Source: Oribacterium sp. P6A1 (GTDB lineage Bacteria; Bacillota; Clostridia; Lachnospirales; Lachnospiraceae). From it: 64,000 nt of DNA. The notes under the pieces are model-generated. The model was given only the letters and a program-made list of their open reading frames with translations. It was not told where the DNA came from and did not search any database. The DNA lies in contig NZ_JNKO01000011.1 in the NCBI RefSeq assembly GCF_000702885.1, positions 42,624 through 106,623 on the forward strand. Direction: 5' to 3'. Below, piece by piece: positions 50,501-59,042 of this stretch (within the stretch, counting starts at the first letter, position 1; each line of letters starts with the position of its first letter). The position numbers and the translations under genes are program-made.

Positions 50501-51283
50501 TGGCTTTGTACGGTTAAGATCCTTGCGGGCTTGGATGTAACGGTCCCATGCCTTCTTAATCTGTTCATCTTCGAAGGAGACATTATCAATGGTTGTAAGG
50601 AAGGTGGTATGACGGCAGTGATCTGACCAGTATGTGTCGATCATACGGATCTCAGTGATGGAAGGATCACGATCCTCTGTCTTGAAGTAATTCTGACAGA
50701 ACTTAAGATCGTCAAGATCCATGGCAAGGCCCATATCCTTTAAGATAGACTTGAGCTCATCCTCTGAAGCATGGATAAATCCTGTGAGAGTATCTACCTC
50801 TGTAGGGATATCGTACTTTACATCCAGAGTTTCAAAGGTATCGAGGGAAGCTTCTCTTGCTTCTACAGGGTTGATAACGTACTTCTTGATATCGGCTATC
50901 TCCTGCTCTGTGAGATTACCGTAAAGGAGATATACCTTTGCGGAACGAACCTTGGGACGGTCTCCTGTTGTAAGAATCTGGATACACTGAGCTGCTGAAT
51001 CCGCACGCTGATCGAACTGTCCCGGAAGGAACTCCACAGCGAAAACATAAGCATCCTCATGCTTTGGAAGTTCTTCAAAGGTGTCGTCAAGCTGTGGCTC
51101 ACTGAGGATAAGCTTTGTAGCCTTTTCAAATGTCTCTTTATCCAGACCCTCAACATCATAGCGGTTTAATAGACGTACGTCTGTGAGGTTCTTAATGAGA
51201 AGTATGTGACGGATGTCATGACGAAGTCCCTGTGCCTCGTGACGAAGACCTTCCTTTTTCTCAACATAAACTCGATTTACCAT
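47531..51283 (-). CDS. purL: Phosphoribosylformylglycinamidine synthase, single-chain PurL
   Basis: This enzyme converts FGAR to FGAM with glutamine and ATP in the fourth step of purine synthesis. It is the long single-chain form (1250 residues), combining the PurS-like N-terminus, the two synthase halves (for example SDHCRHTTFLTTIDN and FKNETHNHPTEIEPFGGAATCIGG in part), and a C-terminal glutaminase (FPGNNCEYDSAKAM; GICNGFQALI with the catalytic Cys; PISHGEGRF). Many Gram-positive bacteria use three separate proteins instead. I start at 51281-51283 after AAGGAGATACAA; an upstream in-frame extension has no site. It is the last gene of the operon, and a palindromic element lies in front. Confidence 0.95.
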   Translation of the reverse strand: MVNRVYVEKKEGLRHEAQGLRHDIRHILLIKNLTDVRLLNRYDVEGLDKETFEKATKLILSEPQLDDTFEELPKHEDAYVFAVEFLPGQFDQRADSAAQCIQILTTGDRPKVRSAKVYLLYGNLTEQEIADIKKYVINPVEAREASLDTFETLDVKYDIPTEVDTLTGFIHASEDELKSILKDMGLAMDLDDLKFCQNYFKTEDRDPSITEIRMIDTYWSDHCRHTTFLTTIDNVSFEDEQIKKAWDRYIQARKDLNRTKPVNLMDIGTLAAKVLKKEGKLTKLDESEEINACTVKIKVNVDGEAQDWLLLFKNETHNHPTEIEPFGGAATCIGGAIRDPLSGRSYVYQAMRVTGAADPTVSVKDTMEGKLPQRKLVTTAADGYSSYGNQIGLATGLVDELYHPGYAAKRMEIGAVVAAAPAENVRREVPAAGDVVILLGGRTGRDGIGGATGSSKSHNVESLEKDGAEVQKGNAPEERKLQRLFRNAEASKLIKRCNDFGAGGVSVAIGELADGLDIDLNKVPKKYEGLDGTELAISESQERMAVVVEQQDMARFMELAHEENLEATHVATVTDTNRLIAHWNGKDIINLSRDFLNSNGAEKHIDVKTAAGGSIVREVKGSFSENMTALSEDLNVCSKRGLSERFDSTIGAGTVLMPFGGKNQRTPIQAMAAKISVEKGHTDDTSVMAYGYNPFITEKNCYKGAYLAVVESAAKLIATGAGFEDTYLTFQEYFGKPGHESTRWGQPLEALLGAFNAQLDLGIAAIGGKDSMSGTFEKLDVPPTLVSFAITTEDAKYITSPEYKGANHKVLWLKPQYENELPTKETLLTLFSYVHKLVLEGKLASIYTPTYGGAAEAVLKQCMGNAYGFTFAPSLSVEDIFGYQYGSFLLELNDNATLDEIYNAPELKGTGIIIADLGETTEDAEIRYNDEVLKLSDLERAYEDKLEKVFKCNMNLDKDAESDESDVTIDDYSEENWAAPAVQVAKPKVLIPVFPGNNCEYDSAKAMADAGLEPEIVVVKNLTKQDIADSVNYVAKRIEESQLIFIPGGFSGGDEPDGSAKFITSFFRNEAIKTATMDMLNKRDGLMLGICNGFQALIKLGLVPFGEIRDTDEHCPTLTFNTISRHQSKIVNVRVASNMSPWLEDTNPGDIYSVPISHGEGRFLCEPELFRKLVENGQIATQYVDLDGHPTMDIQYNPNGSYYAVEGITSPDGRVLGKMGHAERWGHNLYKNVPGNYDMGLFRAAKEYFE

Positions 51284-51328
51284 TTGTATCTCCTTATCTT
51301 TGTGTAATGGCTGTATGCGATACCGTCC

Positions 51329-51485
51329 GGAAAATGTTCGGGATGTGCGCCGGCCCACGAGATTGAAAGTACAGCCTCGCAGTCATGTTCGCCCAGAATG
51401 TACAGGGATGTGCATTCTGATCGTACATGGCTGCAAGTCCGTTCTTTCAACTCGCAAGCCTAGGCACTCATCCCGAACATTTTCC
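51329..51485. repeat. Palindromic element A between purD and purL
   Basis: Perfect 17-bp outer arms (51329-51345 and 51469-51485) enclose a second pair of arms (about 51346-51369 with 51444-51468, imperfect) and an apical stem AGAATG (51395-51400)/CATTCT (51413-51418). A 32-bp piece of the left inner arm (51345-51376) recurs with one mismatch in element B at 52936-52967. The whole could fold as one long hairpin in the polycistronic mRNA. Confidence 0.8.
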
Positions 51486-51625
51486 TACACAGTTTCGGCG
51501 GTAAAACTAAAATATTTAGTACAGCATAAATAAAGTATCTAGCACATAAATGATACCATTCTAACTAAGTATTCTTCGATATTACAGTATAAAATGTACA
51601 GATACTTATATTCTATGCACTGTTG
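51486..51625. other. AT-rich remainder of the purD-purL gap
   Basis: No terminator, promoter pair or ORF is convincing. The purD stop at 51626 marks its right end. Confidence 0.45.
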
Positions 51626-52891
51626 TTACTGAAGTGCTTTCAGTGCTCTCTGGCCAATATCTTTTCGCATGTGCATATCCTGGAATGTAACCTTTGATGC
51701 ACTCTCATATGCCTTATCAATGGCTTCCTTAAGGGTAGGTGCTGTTTCAACCACTCCAAGGACTCTTCCTCCGTGGGTGTAAAGCTTTCCGTCCTTGAGA
51801 TCGGCGCCCGCAACATAGACATTGTCAACCTCATCCACACCGGTTATTTCATAGCCTGACTTGTAGGAAAGAGGATATCCGCCGGAAGCCTCTACTATGC
51901 AGCAGGCAGAGCCTTTCTTCCATTTAACCTCAGTCTCTGCAAGTGTACCGTTTGTTGTGGCCTGCATGATGGTGAGAAGATCGGAATCAAGAAGAGGAAG
52001 AACAACCTGGGTCTCAGGATCACCGAAACGGCAGTTGTATTCGATAACCTTAGGACCGTTTTTTGTAAGCATGAGACCGAAGTAGAGACAGCCCTTGAAG
52101 GTTCTGCCCTCCTTATTCATGGCCTCGATGGTAGGCTTGAAGATTTTCTCCATACACTCTTCAGCGATTTCATCCGTGTAGTAAGGATTTGGAGCGATGG
52201 TACCCATTCCGCCGGTGTTGAGGCCCTCATCGTTATCATTGATACGCTTGTGGTCCATGGATGAAATCATAGGAACCACAACCTTTCCGTCAGTGAAGCT
52301 GAGAACGGAAACCTCAGGTCCCTCAAGGAACTCCTCGATAACTATCTGATCACCGGAAGCGCCGAACTTCTTTTCTTCCATGATAGTCTTAATGCCATCA
52401 AGTGCTTCTTCGCGCGTCTTCGCAATGATAACTCCCTTTCCGAGAGCAAGACCGTCAGCCTTTATGACTGTAGGTATCGGACAGGTCTTAACGTACTCTT
52501 CTGCCTTTTCAATGTCATTGAAAACTTCGTAAGCAGCTGTGGGGATGTTGTACTTCTTCATGAGGTTCTTTGAGAAAACCTTTGAACCCTCAATGATGGC
52601 AGCCCTGGCCTCAGGACCGAAAGCAGGAATGCCTGCCTTTGCAAGCTCATCCACGGTACCGGCAACCAGAGGATCATCCGGAGCCACAACCACATAGTCA
52701 AGAGCCTGCTCCCTGCAGAACTTAACGACATCAGCAACATCCGTAGCCTTTATATCAGGAACGCACTCGGCATCCCTTGCGATACCGCCGTTACCCGGAA
52801 TCGCATAAATCTTCTCGATAGAAGCATTCTTCTTTAATGCCTTAATGATGGCGTGCTCACGACCGCCGCCACCTACAACACCAATCTTCAT
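51626..52891 (-). CDS. purD: Phosphoribosylamine-glycine ligase
   Basis: PurD joins glycine to phosphoribosylamine (GAR synthetase), the second step of purine synthesis. 421 residues with the ATP-grasp fold: N-terminal GVVGGGGREHAI, PDDPLVAGTVD, ADGLALGKGV, EEFLEGPEVS and the end segment EYNCRFGDPETQ. I start at 52889-52891 after GGAGGATAACA; an upstream in-frame stretch of 57 codons lies over element B and lacks a site. Between purN and purL in the operon. Confidence 0.95.
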   Translation of the reverse strand: MKIGVVGGGGREHAIIKALKKNASIEKIYAIPGNGGIARDAECVPDIKATDVADVVKFCREQALDYVVVAPDDPLVAGTVDELAKAGIPAFGPEARAAIIEGSKVFSKNLMKKYNIPTAAYEVFNDIEKAEEYVKTCPIPTVIKADGLALGKGVIIAKTREEALDGIKTIMEEKKFGASGDQIVIEEFLEGPEVSVLSFTDGKVVVPMISSMDHKRINDNDEGLNTGGMGTIAPNPYYTDEIAEECMEKIFKPTIEAMNKEGRTFKGCLYFGLMLTKNGPKVIEYNCRFGDPETQVVLPLLDSDLLTIMQATTNGTLAETEVKWKKGSACCIVEASGGYPLSYKSGYEITGVDEVDNVYVAGADLKDGKLYTHGGRVLGVVETAPTLKEAIDKAYESASKVTFQDMHMRKDIGQRALKALQ

Positions 52892-52918
52892 TGTTATCCT
52901 CCATTTGTTGAATGGGTC

Positions 52919-53078
52919 GAGAAAAAGCTTCCGGCGTGCGCCGGCCCACGAAATTGAAAGTACAGCCCTCTTGTTCTGTTCGTACCGGTTGCACCTGAGT
53001 GCAACCGGACACGTACAGTCCTGCGAGTGCCGTTCTTTCAATTCGCAAGCCCAGGCACACATCCTGTCGCATTTTCTC
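52919..53078. repeat. Palindromic element B between purN and purD
   Basis: Outer arms GAGAAAAAGC (52919-52928) and GCATTTTCTC (53069-53078) with one mismatch, inner arms shared almost letter for letter with element A (52936-52967 and about 53027-53058). It has a different but perfect apical hairpin, CCGGTTGCAC (52985-52994)/GTGCAACCGG (52999-53008) around CTGA. Its left end lies about 20 bp upstream of the purD ribosome binding site. Confidence 0.8.
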
Positions 53079-53124
53079 TTACGTATTGATAAACGTTAAA
53101 TGTATCACAATATTAAACAGGACC

Positions 53125-53715
53125 TTATGCTTTTGCTTCACGTATCTCCCGGCTCATCATCTCAGCGGCCTTCGGAAGCAGCTTCCATTCAGCCTGTTCC
53201 ATGACACGCTTCTGAAGAACCTCAGCTGTGTCCCCCGGCTGGATCTCAACAGCCTTCTGGAGAAGGATACGTCCGCCATCAGGAATCTCATTGACAAGAT
53301 GCACCGTGGCGCCGGTAACCTTAACACCTCTTGCAAGAGCCGCCTCGTGAGGCTTCAGCCCGTACATACCCTTTCCGCAAAAACTCGGGATAAGTGAAGG
53401 ATGAATGTTAATGATCCTGTCCGCATACTTCTTTGTGAAATTTTCACTGAGAATCGTGAGATAACCTGCAAGAATTATAAGCTCTATGCCATGCTCCTCA
53501 AGAACACGTATAAGCCTCTCCTCATCCTTCTGCACAACCTCATGCTTTATTCCTGCATTCTCAGCCCTCTCAAGAGCATATATCCCGGGCCTTGAACCAA
53601 CCACCAAAGTGATCTCTCCGTCAGGAATCTCCCCGCGTCTCTCAGCATCGATAAGCGCCTGCAGATTAGTGCCGCCCCCGCTCACAAGAACAGCAATTTT
53701 AGTTTTGTTACACAT
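53125..53715 (-). CDS. purN: Phosphoribosylglycinamide formyltransferase
   Basis: PurN formylates GAR with 10-formyl-THF in the third purine step. 196 residues, normal length. Motifs: VLVSGGGTNLQALIDA, the catalytic region with NIHPSLIPSFCGKGMYG, and GATVHLVNEIPDGGRIL with the conserved Asp/His pair. I start at 53713-53715, 11 nt after GGAG. The usual FxG-type GAHxxV wording differs slightly (GATVHLV), but catalytic Asn/His/Asp are in place. Confidence 0.94.
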   Translation of the reverse strand: MCNKTKIAVLVSGGGTNLQALIDAERRGEIPDGEITLVVGSRPGIYALERAENAGIKHEVVQKDEERLIRVLEEHGIELIILAGYLTILSENFTKKYADRIINIHPSLIPSFCGKGMYGLKPHEAALARGVKVTGATVHLVNEIPDGGRILLQKAVEIQPGDTAEVLQKRVMEQAEWKLLPKAAEMMSREIREAKA

Positions 53716-53771
53716 ATATTTTACTTCTCCGTATTTTGATCGTTCTGCCTCACCGTATTTAATCCATGTAA

Positions 53772-53817
53772 GAGAAAATGCCCGGGATGGGTGCCAGGGC
53801 CCACTCGGCATTTTCCC
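53772..53817. repeat. Truncated palindromic element C between the AICAR formyltransferase gene and purN
   Basis: Arms GAAAATGCC and GGCATTTTC enclose CGGGATG plus a GTGCC...GGGCCCAC stretch that matches the left arm of element A in outline. It appears to be an internally deleted copy of the A/B type. Confidence 0.6.
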
Positions 53818-53831
53818 GCCCCATTTATAAA

Positions 53832-55016
53832 TCAGTGATGGAACAGTCTCATACCGGTGAAGCATACTACCATGTTGTATTTGTCTGCGGTGTCAATAAC
53901 ATGGTCATCACGGATAGATCCGCCCGGCTCAGCTACATAAGACACACCTGACTTGCGGGCACGCTCGATATTGTCACCGAACGGGAAGAAAGCATCAGAA
54001 CCAAGAGCTGTACCTGTAAGAGTTGCAAGATACTCCTTCTGCTCTTTTCTGGTGAAAGGAGCAGGCTGCTCAGTGAAGTACTGCTGCCATGCACCATCAG
54101 CGAGAACATCATCACATTCCTCTGAAAGATAAACGTCGATAACATTGTCACGATCAGCTCTTCTTAAGCCATCCTTGAAAGGAAGATTGAGAACCCTGTC
54201 ACACTGACGAAGATGCCAGTGATCAGCCTTGTCTCCTGCAAGACGTGTGCAGTGAATTCTTGACTGCTGACCTGCGCCTACACCGATGGTCTGACCATCC
54301 TCGGCGTAAGCCACTGAATTAGACTGAGTGTACTTAAGGGTGATAAGGGCGATAGTCATGTTGAGACGGGCTTCCTCAGGGATGTCCTTATTCTTTGTCA
54401 CGATGTTTGCAAATGCCTCGTCCGTAACCTTGTAGTCATTTCTGCCCTGCTCGAAAGTCACACCGAATACCTGCTTGTGCTCTGATGCTGCAGGCTTGTA
54501 GGAAGGATCGATCTTTATAACATTGTAAGCGCCCTTTTTCTTTGACTTAAGGATCTCAAGAGCTTCGTCTGTATATCCGGGAGCGATAACACCGTCTGAA
54601 ACCTCACGGTGAATGATCCTGGCTGTTGTGGCATCACAAATATCTGAAAGGGCAATGAAATCGCCGTAGGAAGACATTCTGTCAACACCGCGGGCTCTTG
54701 CGTAAGCACATGCAAGAAGTGAATCATCAAGTCCTTCGATATCATCCACGAAGCATGCCTTCTTAAGCTTATCTGAAAGCTTACGTCCGATTGCTGAACC
54801 TGAAGGAGAAACATGCTTGAAGGATGCAGCAGCCACATGACCTGTAGCCTCCTTAAGATCTGAAACCAGCTGCCAGCTGTTAAGGGCATCCAGGAAGTTG
54901 ATGTAACCCGGACGGCCGTTCAGGATTTCGATAGGGAGCTCTGATCCGTCATGCATATAAATCTTTGCAGGCTTCTGATTTGGATTCATACCGTACTTTA
55001 ATTCAAATTCTTTCAT
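53832..55016 (-). CDS. purV: Stand-alone AICAR formyltransferase (PurH C-terminal domain only)
   Basis: This enzyme formylates AICAR to FAICAR, the ninth purine step. The 394 residues correspond only to the transformylase half of PurH. The IMP cyclohydrolase (N-terminal) half is absent and the neighbouring gene supplies that activity. Family motifs seen are SFKHVSPSGSAIG (Lys67-His68 equivalents), IGVGAGQQSRIHCTRLAGDKAD, SDAFFPFGDNIE and EPGGSIRDDHVI. I use the ATG at 55014-55016 after GAGGAGAACACC; upstream in-frame Met codons lack a site. The symbol purV follows usage for archaeal stand-alone forms and is tentative. Confidence 0.88.
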   Translation of the reverse strand: MKEFELKYGMNPNQKPAKIYMHDGSELPIEILNGRPGYINFLDALNSWQLVSDLKEATGHVAAASFKHVSPSGSAIGRKLSDKLKKACFVDDIEGLDDSLLACAYARARGVDRMSSYGDFIALSDICDATTARIIHREVSDGVIAPGYTDEALEILKSKKKGAYNVIKIDPSYKPAASEHKQVFGVTFEQGRNDYKVTDEAFANIVTKNKDIPEEARLNMTIALITLKYTQSNSVAYAEDGQTIGVGAGQQSRIHCTRLAGDKADHWHLRQCDRVLNLPFKDGLRRADRDNVIDVYLSEECDDVLADGAWQQYFTEQPAPFTRKEQKEYLATLTGTALGSDAFFPFGDNIERARKSGVSYVAEPGGSIRDDHVIDTADKYNMVVCFTGMRLFHH

Positions 55017-55088
55017 GGTGTTCTCCTCTTTAAACTCAAGTTTCATCGTTAAATTCTGACGTAAAGATGTCAATAGGATTTACTGCAG

Positions 55089-55814
55089 TCAGTTGATCTT
55101 TTCAAACTTGTTGACCAGCTTGTTCTCGATATTTCCGCCGGTAATGTCTATATAGCGAACATAAAGTGAAATCTTGTTCTCTTCGTTAAGATTGTTCCAT
55201 ATAAGCTGCTTAAGCTCCTCTGCCGAGTTAGGAATAGCTACGCGCTCAGGCTCACCCTCGAAGGTAGGAATAGGGTTACCGTTCTCCTTGTAGGTGTGAA
55301 TGAAATGTCCGAGACCATTCTGGAGCTTGTATGAAAATGTATATCTTGCGCAATCAGTACCCTCAGCATCCTGTGACTTAAGGATGGACATCTTGTAGCT
55401 CTCTGAATCATCAAGAGTAACAACGCCGCTGATTCTCGGAGTCCAGTTAGGACCGTCCGGCTCAAACTCTCTTGTTTCAAGGGCCTCTTCAAAGGTATTG
55501 CCATCTTTCATGAAATCATAGATGGTGTCGGTCTGGTCACCGTTTGTAACGATGAGATTGTCGCCGATCTTTCTTATAGGGCTGTATATGATGAGGCTTG
55601 GATCCTCAACTTTGCTGGAATCAGCAGGATAAATGGTTACTGTGTCGCCATTCTCTGTGAATACACGGTTTCTTGAGTTTGCTGAACGGCCCATGATGAA
55701 ATATGCGATGGCGATGGACCTTCCGTCCTCTGACTTGCCGATTACGATTCCGCGGCCGGGATATTCATTGTTTTTAAGAAGATCTCCGAGATTTGCTACG
55801 TCATATGTTTTCAT
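55089..55814 (-). CDS. purO: IMP cyclohydrolase, PurO type
   Basis: This closes the FAICAR ring to IMP, the last purine step. The 241-residue protein matches the archaeal PurO family (IMP_cyclohyd) and not the MGS-like domain of PurH. Recognisable parts are YPGRGIVIGKSEDGRS, AYFIMGRSANSRNRVF and PRISGVV. It is placed between purM and the stand-alone transformylase, which completes the split PurH function. AAAGGGGAG before ATG. Bacterial PurO is mostly known from clostridia and a few others; I infer the activity from family and context. Confidence 0.87.
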   Translation of the reverse strand: MKTYDVANLGDLLKNNEYPGRGIVIGKSEDGRSIAIAYFIMGRSANSRNRVFTENGDTVTIYPADSSKVEDPSLIIYSPIRKIGDNLIVTNGDQTDTIYDFMKDGNTFEEALETREFEPDGPNWTPRISGVVTLDDSESYKMSILKSQDAEGTDCARYTFSYKLQNGLGHFIHTYKENGNPIPTFEGEPERVAIPNSAEELKQLIWNNLNEENKISLYVRYIDITGGNIENKLVNKFEKIN

Positions 55815-55828
55815 AATTTTTCTCCCCT

Positions 55829-56878
55829 TTACTCAAGAATAACCTTGTCCTCTGACTTTACGATCTCGCCGAGGTGATAAGCCTCCACGCCGTTAGCTCT
55901 TAGAACCTTAAGTGCAGTTTCCTCATCCTCCTTTGAAACCACAACGCTCATTCCCACACCCATATTGTAGGTGTTGAACATATCACGGGTTGTGATGTCC
56001 CCGGTCTTCTGGATGAGCCTGAAGATAGGAAGAACCTTTACATCATCCATCTTTATCTTTGCTCCGAAGCCGTCAGGAATGGATCTCGGGATATTCTCGT
56101 AGAAACCGCCTCCTGTGATGTGGCTGATGCCTTTGACCGTAACGCTCTCAAGGAGCTTAAGAACAGGCTTTACATAAATAACTGTGGGAGTAAGAAGCGC
56201 CTCGCCGAGAGACTTGCCATCAAGCTCTGCCAGTGGCTTTTTGAGCTCCTCTTTACTGATGTTATCGATATCAAAAACCTTTCTCACAAGTGAGAAACCA
56301 TTGGAATGAACACCGGAACTCGGAAGTGCGATAACAACATCGCCCTCTTTCATGGAGTTGTTGTCAATGATATTTTCCTTATCAACGATACCTACAGAGA
56401 AACCTGCAAGGTCGAATTCGTCTTCAGGATAGAAGCCGGGCATCTCTGCAGTTTCACCGCCTACAAGAGCACTGTCACTCTGAACGCAGCCCTCAGCAAC
56501 ACCCTTAACGATATCAGCAATCTTCTCGGGAACGTTCTTTCCGCAGGCAATGTAGTCCAGGAAGAAAAGGGGCTTTGCACCGCAGCAGATAACATCGTTT
56601 ACGCACATGGCAACACAGTCGATACCCACAGTGTCATACTTCTCCATAAGGAAAGAGATCTTAAGCTTTGTACCTACGCCGTCTGTGCCGGAAACAAGAA
56701 CAGGGTGCTTATAACCCTCAGGAAGCTCAAAGAGGCCGCCGAAACCGCCGAGACCTGAACAAACGCCCTCGGTCATGGTCTTTGCCACATACTGCTTCAT
56801 TAGCTCAACGGACTTGTATCCTGCTGTGATATCAACACCTGCATCCTTGTATGCTTCGCTATAGCTCTTTGTATTCAT
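55829..56878 (-). CDS. purM: Phosphoribosylformylglycinamidine cyclo-ligase
   Basis: PurM closes the imidazole ring (FGAM to AIR), fifth step. 349 residues with YKDAGVDITAGYKSVELMK near the start, GVGTKLKIS, ALVGGETAEMPGFY, and HITGGGFYENIPR. Homologous to PurL halves. AAAGGAGTAATC before the ATG, 20 bp after purF. Confidence 0.96.
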   Translation of the reverse strand: MNTKSYSEAYKDAGVDITAGYKSVELMKQYVAKTMTEGVCSGLGGFGGLFELPEGYKHPVLVSGTDGVGTKLKISFLMEKYDTVGIDCVAMCVNDVICCGAKPLFFLDYIACGKNVPEKIADIVKGVAEGCVQSDSALVGGETAEMPGFYPEDEFDLAGFSVGIVDKENIIDNNSMKEGDVVIALPSSGVHSNGFSLVRKVFDIDNISKEELKKPLAELDGKSLGEALLTPTVIYVKPVLKLLESVTVKGISHITGGGFYENIPRSIPDGFGAKIKMDDVKVLPIFRLIQKTGDITTRDMFNTYNMGVGMSVVVSKEDEETALKVLRANGVEAYHLGEIVKSEDKVILE

Positions 56879-56898
56879 GATTACTCCTTTATGTTTAA

Positions 56899-58398
56899 TT
56901 AATCCTCGAATTTTTCGATGTACTCTCCGTCTGATGGATGATCAGAAGCCTTAGCGGTATGCTGATCTCTCCACTCCTTTGAAATCTTCTCTTCAAAGCG
57001 GTTCTTTGAAGTTACGGAAGGAATCTCGGTAGGATACTTTCCGTCAAAGCAGGCTGTACAGAATCCCTTCTGACCTGTAGGATCAGCGATCTTGATGACA
57101 TTCTCAACGGATATGTATCCGAGGGAATCGGCACCTATGATCCTTGCGGTTTCTTCCACTGAATGCTGACAGGCGATGAGATTGTCCCTGGAGTCAATGT
57201 CTATGCCATAGTAGCATGGATTCATGAAAGGAGGCGCTGTTATACGCATGTGAACTTCCTTTGCGCCGGCCTCACGTACTATACGGACCAGACGCTCACT
57301 GGTGGTACCTCTGACGATGGAATCGTCCACAAGAATTACACGCTTGCCCTCTATCTCGGAACGGATGGCATTGAGCTTTATGCGAACCAGATTTTCACGT
57401 TCTGTCTGACCCGGTGCTATGAAGGTACGTCCTATATATTTATTTTTAAGAAGTCCGATACCGTAAGGAATTCCGGATTCACGGGAGTAACCTACAGCAG
57501 CGTCAAGACCTGAATCCGGGACACCGATGACTACATCCGCATCAACAGGATGCTCCTGGGCAAGGAATCGGCCCGCCTGCACTCTCGCCTCATGAACAGA
57601 GGCACCGTCAAGGATGGAATCGGGACGGGCAAAATAGATATATTCGAAAACGCACATTGAGCGCTTTACTTTATTGCAATGATCTTTTATAGAGCGGATA
57701 CCATTGTGATCTACAACCATGATCTCTCCGGGCTCCACATCACGTATAAGCTTTCCGCCTACTGCCTCGATGGCACAGGACTCACTGGCGAAAATTACAG
57801 AGCCGTCCGGAAGCTTTCCGTAGCAAAGCGGATGGAAGCCGTGCTCGTCTCTTGCTGCGATGAGCTTGGATGGAGACATTATTACAAGAGAATAAGCACC
57901 GTGAAGCTTATCGAGAGCGTTGTTCACTGCCTGCTCGATGGAGCCGGTCTTTATACGCTCTCTTGTAATGATATATGAGATAGCCTCTGTATCCGTTGTT
58001 GACTGGAAGATACAGCCGTTCATCTCAAGATCGGAACGGAGCTCATAAGAATTAACAAGATTTCCGTTGTGGCAAAGAGCCATACGGCCCTTGACATGAT
58101 TTACAACGATAGGCTGAGTGTTGATACGATTGGTGATTCCGCTGGTGGCGTAACGAACATGGCCTACAGCCATCTGACCGTTTCCAAGGCGCTCTATTTC
58201 GCTGTTTGGCATGGCCTCGCTGACGAGTCCAAGTTCTCTTCTGAACCGGAAAAGACCCTCATCATTAACAACGATACCTGCGGATTCCTGACCTCTGTGC
58301 TGTAAAGCATAAAGTCCGTAGTATGTAAGACGTGCCAATGGCTTTGTGTCTCTGGAGAAAATACCGAAGACACCGCACTCCTCATGAAGTTTACCCAT
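56899..58398 (-). CDS. purF: Amidophosphoribosyltransferase
   Basis: PurF makes phosphoribosylamine from PRPP and glutamine, the committed step. The catalytic Cys8 follows a 7-residue leader (GKLHEEC), which may be removed as in Bacillus PurF. Seen are the glutaminase segment LQHRGQESAGI, the PRPP site VILVDDSIVRGTTSE, and cysteines typical of the [4Fe-4S] form (CVFEYIYF and GFCTACFDGKYPT). 499 residues. AAGGAGATTT before the ATG. Confidence 0.96.
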   Translation of the reverse strand: MGKLHEECGVFGIFSRDTKPLARLTYYGLYALQHRGQESAGIVVNDEGLFRFRRELGLVSEAMPNSEIERLGNGQMAVGHVRYATSGITNRINTQPIVVNHVKGRMALCHNGNLVNSYELRSDLEMNGCIFQSTTDTEAISYIITRERIKTGSIEQAVNNALDKLHGAYSLVIMSPSKLIAARDEHGFHPLCYGKLPDGSVIFASESCAIEAVGGKLIRDVEPGEIMVVDHNGIRSIKDHCNKVKRSMCVFEYIYFARPDSILDGASVHEARVQAGRFLAQEHPVDADVVIGVPDSGLDAAVGYSRESGIPYGIGLLKNKYIGRTFIAPGQTERENLVRIKLNAIRSEIEGKRVILVDDSIVRGTTSERLVRIVREAGAKEVHMRITAPPFMNPCYYGIDIDSRDNLIACQHSVEETARIIGADSLGYISVENVIKIADPTGQKGFCTACFDGKYPTEIPSVTSKNRFEEKISKEWRDQHTAKASDHPSDGEYIEKFED

Positions 58399-58494
58399 AA
58401 ATCTCCTTAATAAAACAAAACTTTGATGTGGTCGGATAATGCTTACATCATCATCTGACTGTTGCAGTACTGTTAATACAGAAAAACGCTATGT

Positions 58495-58986
58495 TCAGTT
58501 GAACTGAGCTTCTATCGCTGCATTCTTCTCGATTATCTTCCTGTGATTTTCATCACGCTCAGCCTGAAGCTTTTCTGCAAGACTTTCGTCTTCCACAGCA
58601 AGTATCTCGATGGCAAGAAGTGCAGCATTCTTTGCTGTATTGACTCCTACTGTTGCAACAGGAATTCCTGGCGGCATCATAACTGTGGAAAGAAGTGCAT
58701 CCATTCCATCCAGAACCTTTGATGAACAGGGGATACCGATAACAGGAAGTGTGGTGTTGGCAGCGATGGCGCCTGCAAGGTGAGCAGCCATTCCTGCAGC
58801 TGCAATGATGACACCGAAGCCGTTCTTTCTGGCAGATTTTGAAAACTCAGCGGCTTCCTCCGGAGTTCTGTGGGCACTGTAAACATGTACCTCAACGGGT
58901 ACACCATAGTCCTTAAGTACGGAAATGCCCTTTTCTACAACAGGAAGATCTGAATCGCTTCCCATGATGACAGCAACTTTTCTCAT
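58495..58986 (-). CDS. purE: N5-carboxyaminoimidazole ribonucleotide mutase, class I PurE
   Basis: PurE moves the carboxyl group to give CAIR. 163 residues with the class I pattern [19 protein letters not shown] and [23 protein letters not shown] start at 58984-58986 after AAGGAGAATT; an ATG five codons earlier has no site. It is the first full gene of the operon, behind a leader with a terminator hairpin. No purK is present in the window. Confidence 0.96.
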   Translation of the reverse strand: MRKVAVIMGSDSDLPVVEKGISVLKDYGVPVEVHVYSAHRTPEEAAEFSKSARKNGFGVIIAAAGMAAHLAGAIAANTTLPVIGIPCSSKVLDGMDALLSTVMMPPGIPVATVGVNTAKNAALLAIEILAVEDESLAEKLQAERDENHRKIIEKNAAIEAQFN

Positions 58987-59000
58987 AATTCTCCTTTTCA

Positions 59001-59040
59001 CATAACAGAAAAGGGGAACAGCATATAGCTGTTCCCCTTA
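59001..59040 (-). terminator. Terminator hairpin in the purE leader, candidate attenuator
   Basis: On the minus strand AAGGGGAACAGC (59028-59039) and GCTGTTCCCCTT (59011-59022) form a perfect 12-bp stem with a TATAT loop, followed by TTCTGTTATG (with UUUU at the stem end). It lies about 25 nt before the purE ATG and directly after the small leader ORF, so read-through is needed to express the pur operon. Confidence 0.8.
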
Positions 59041-59042
59041 GG

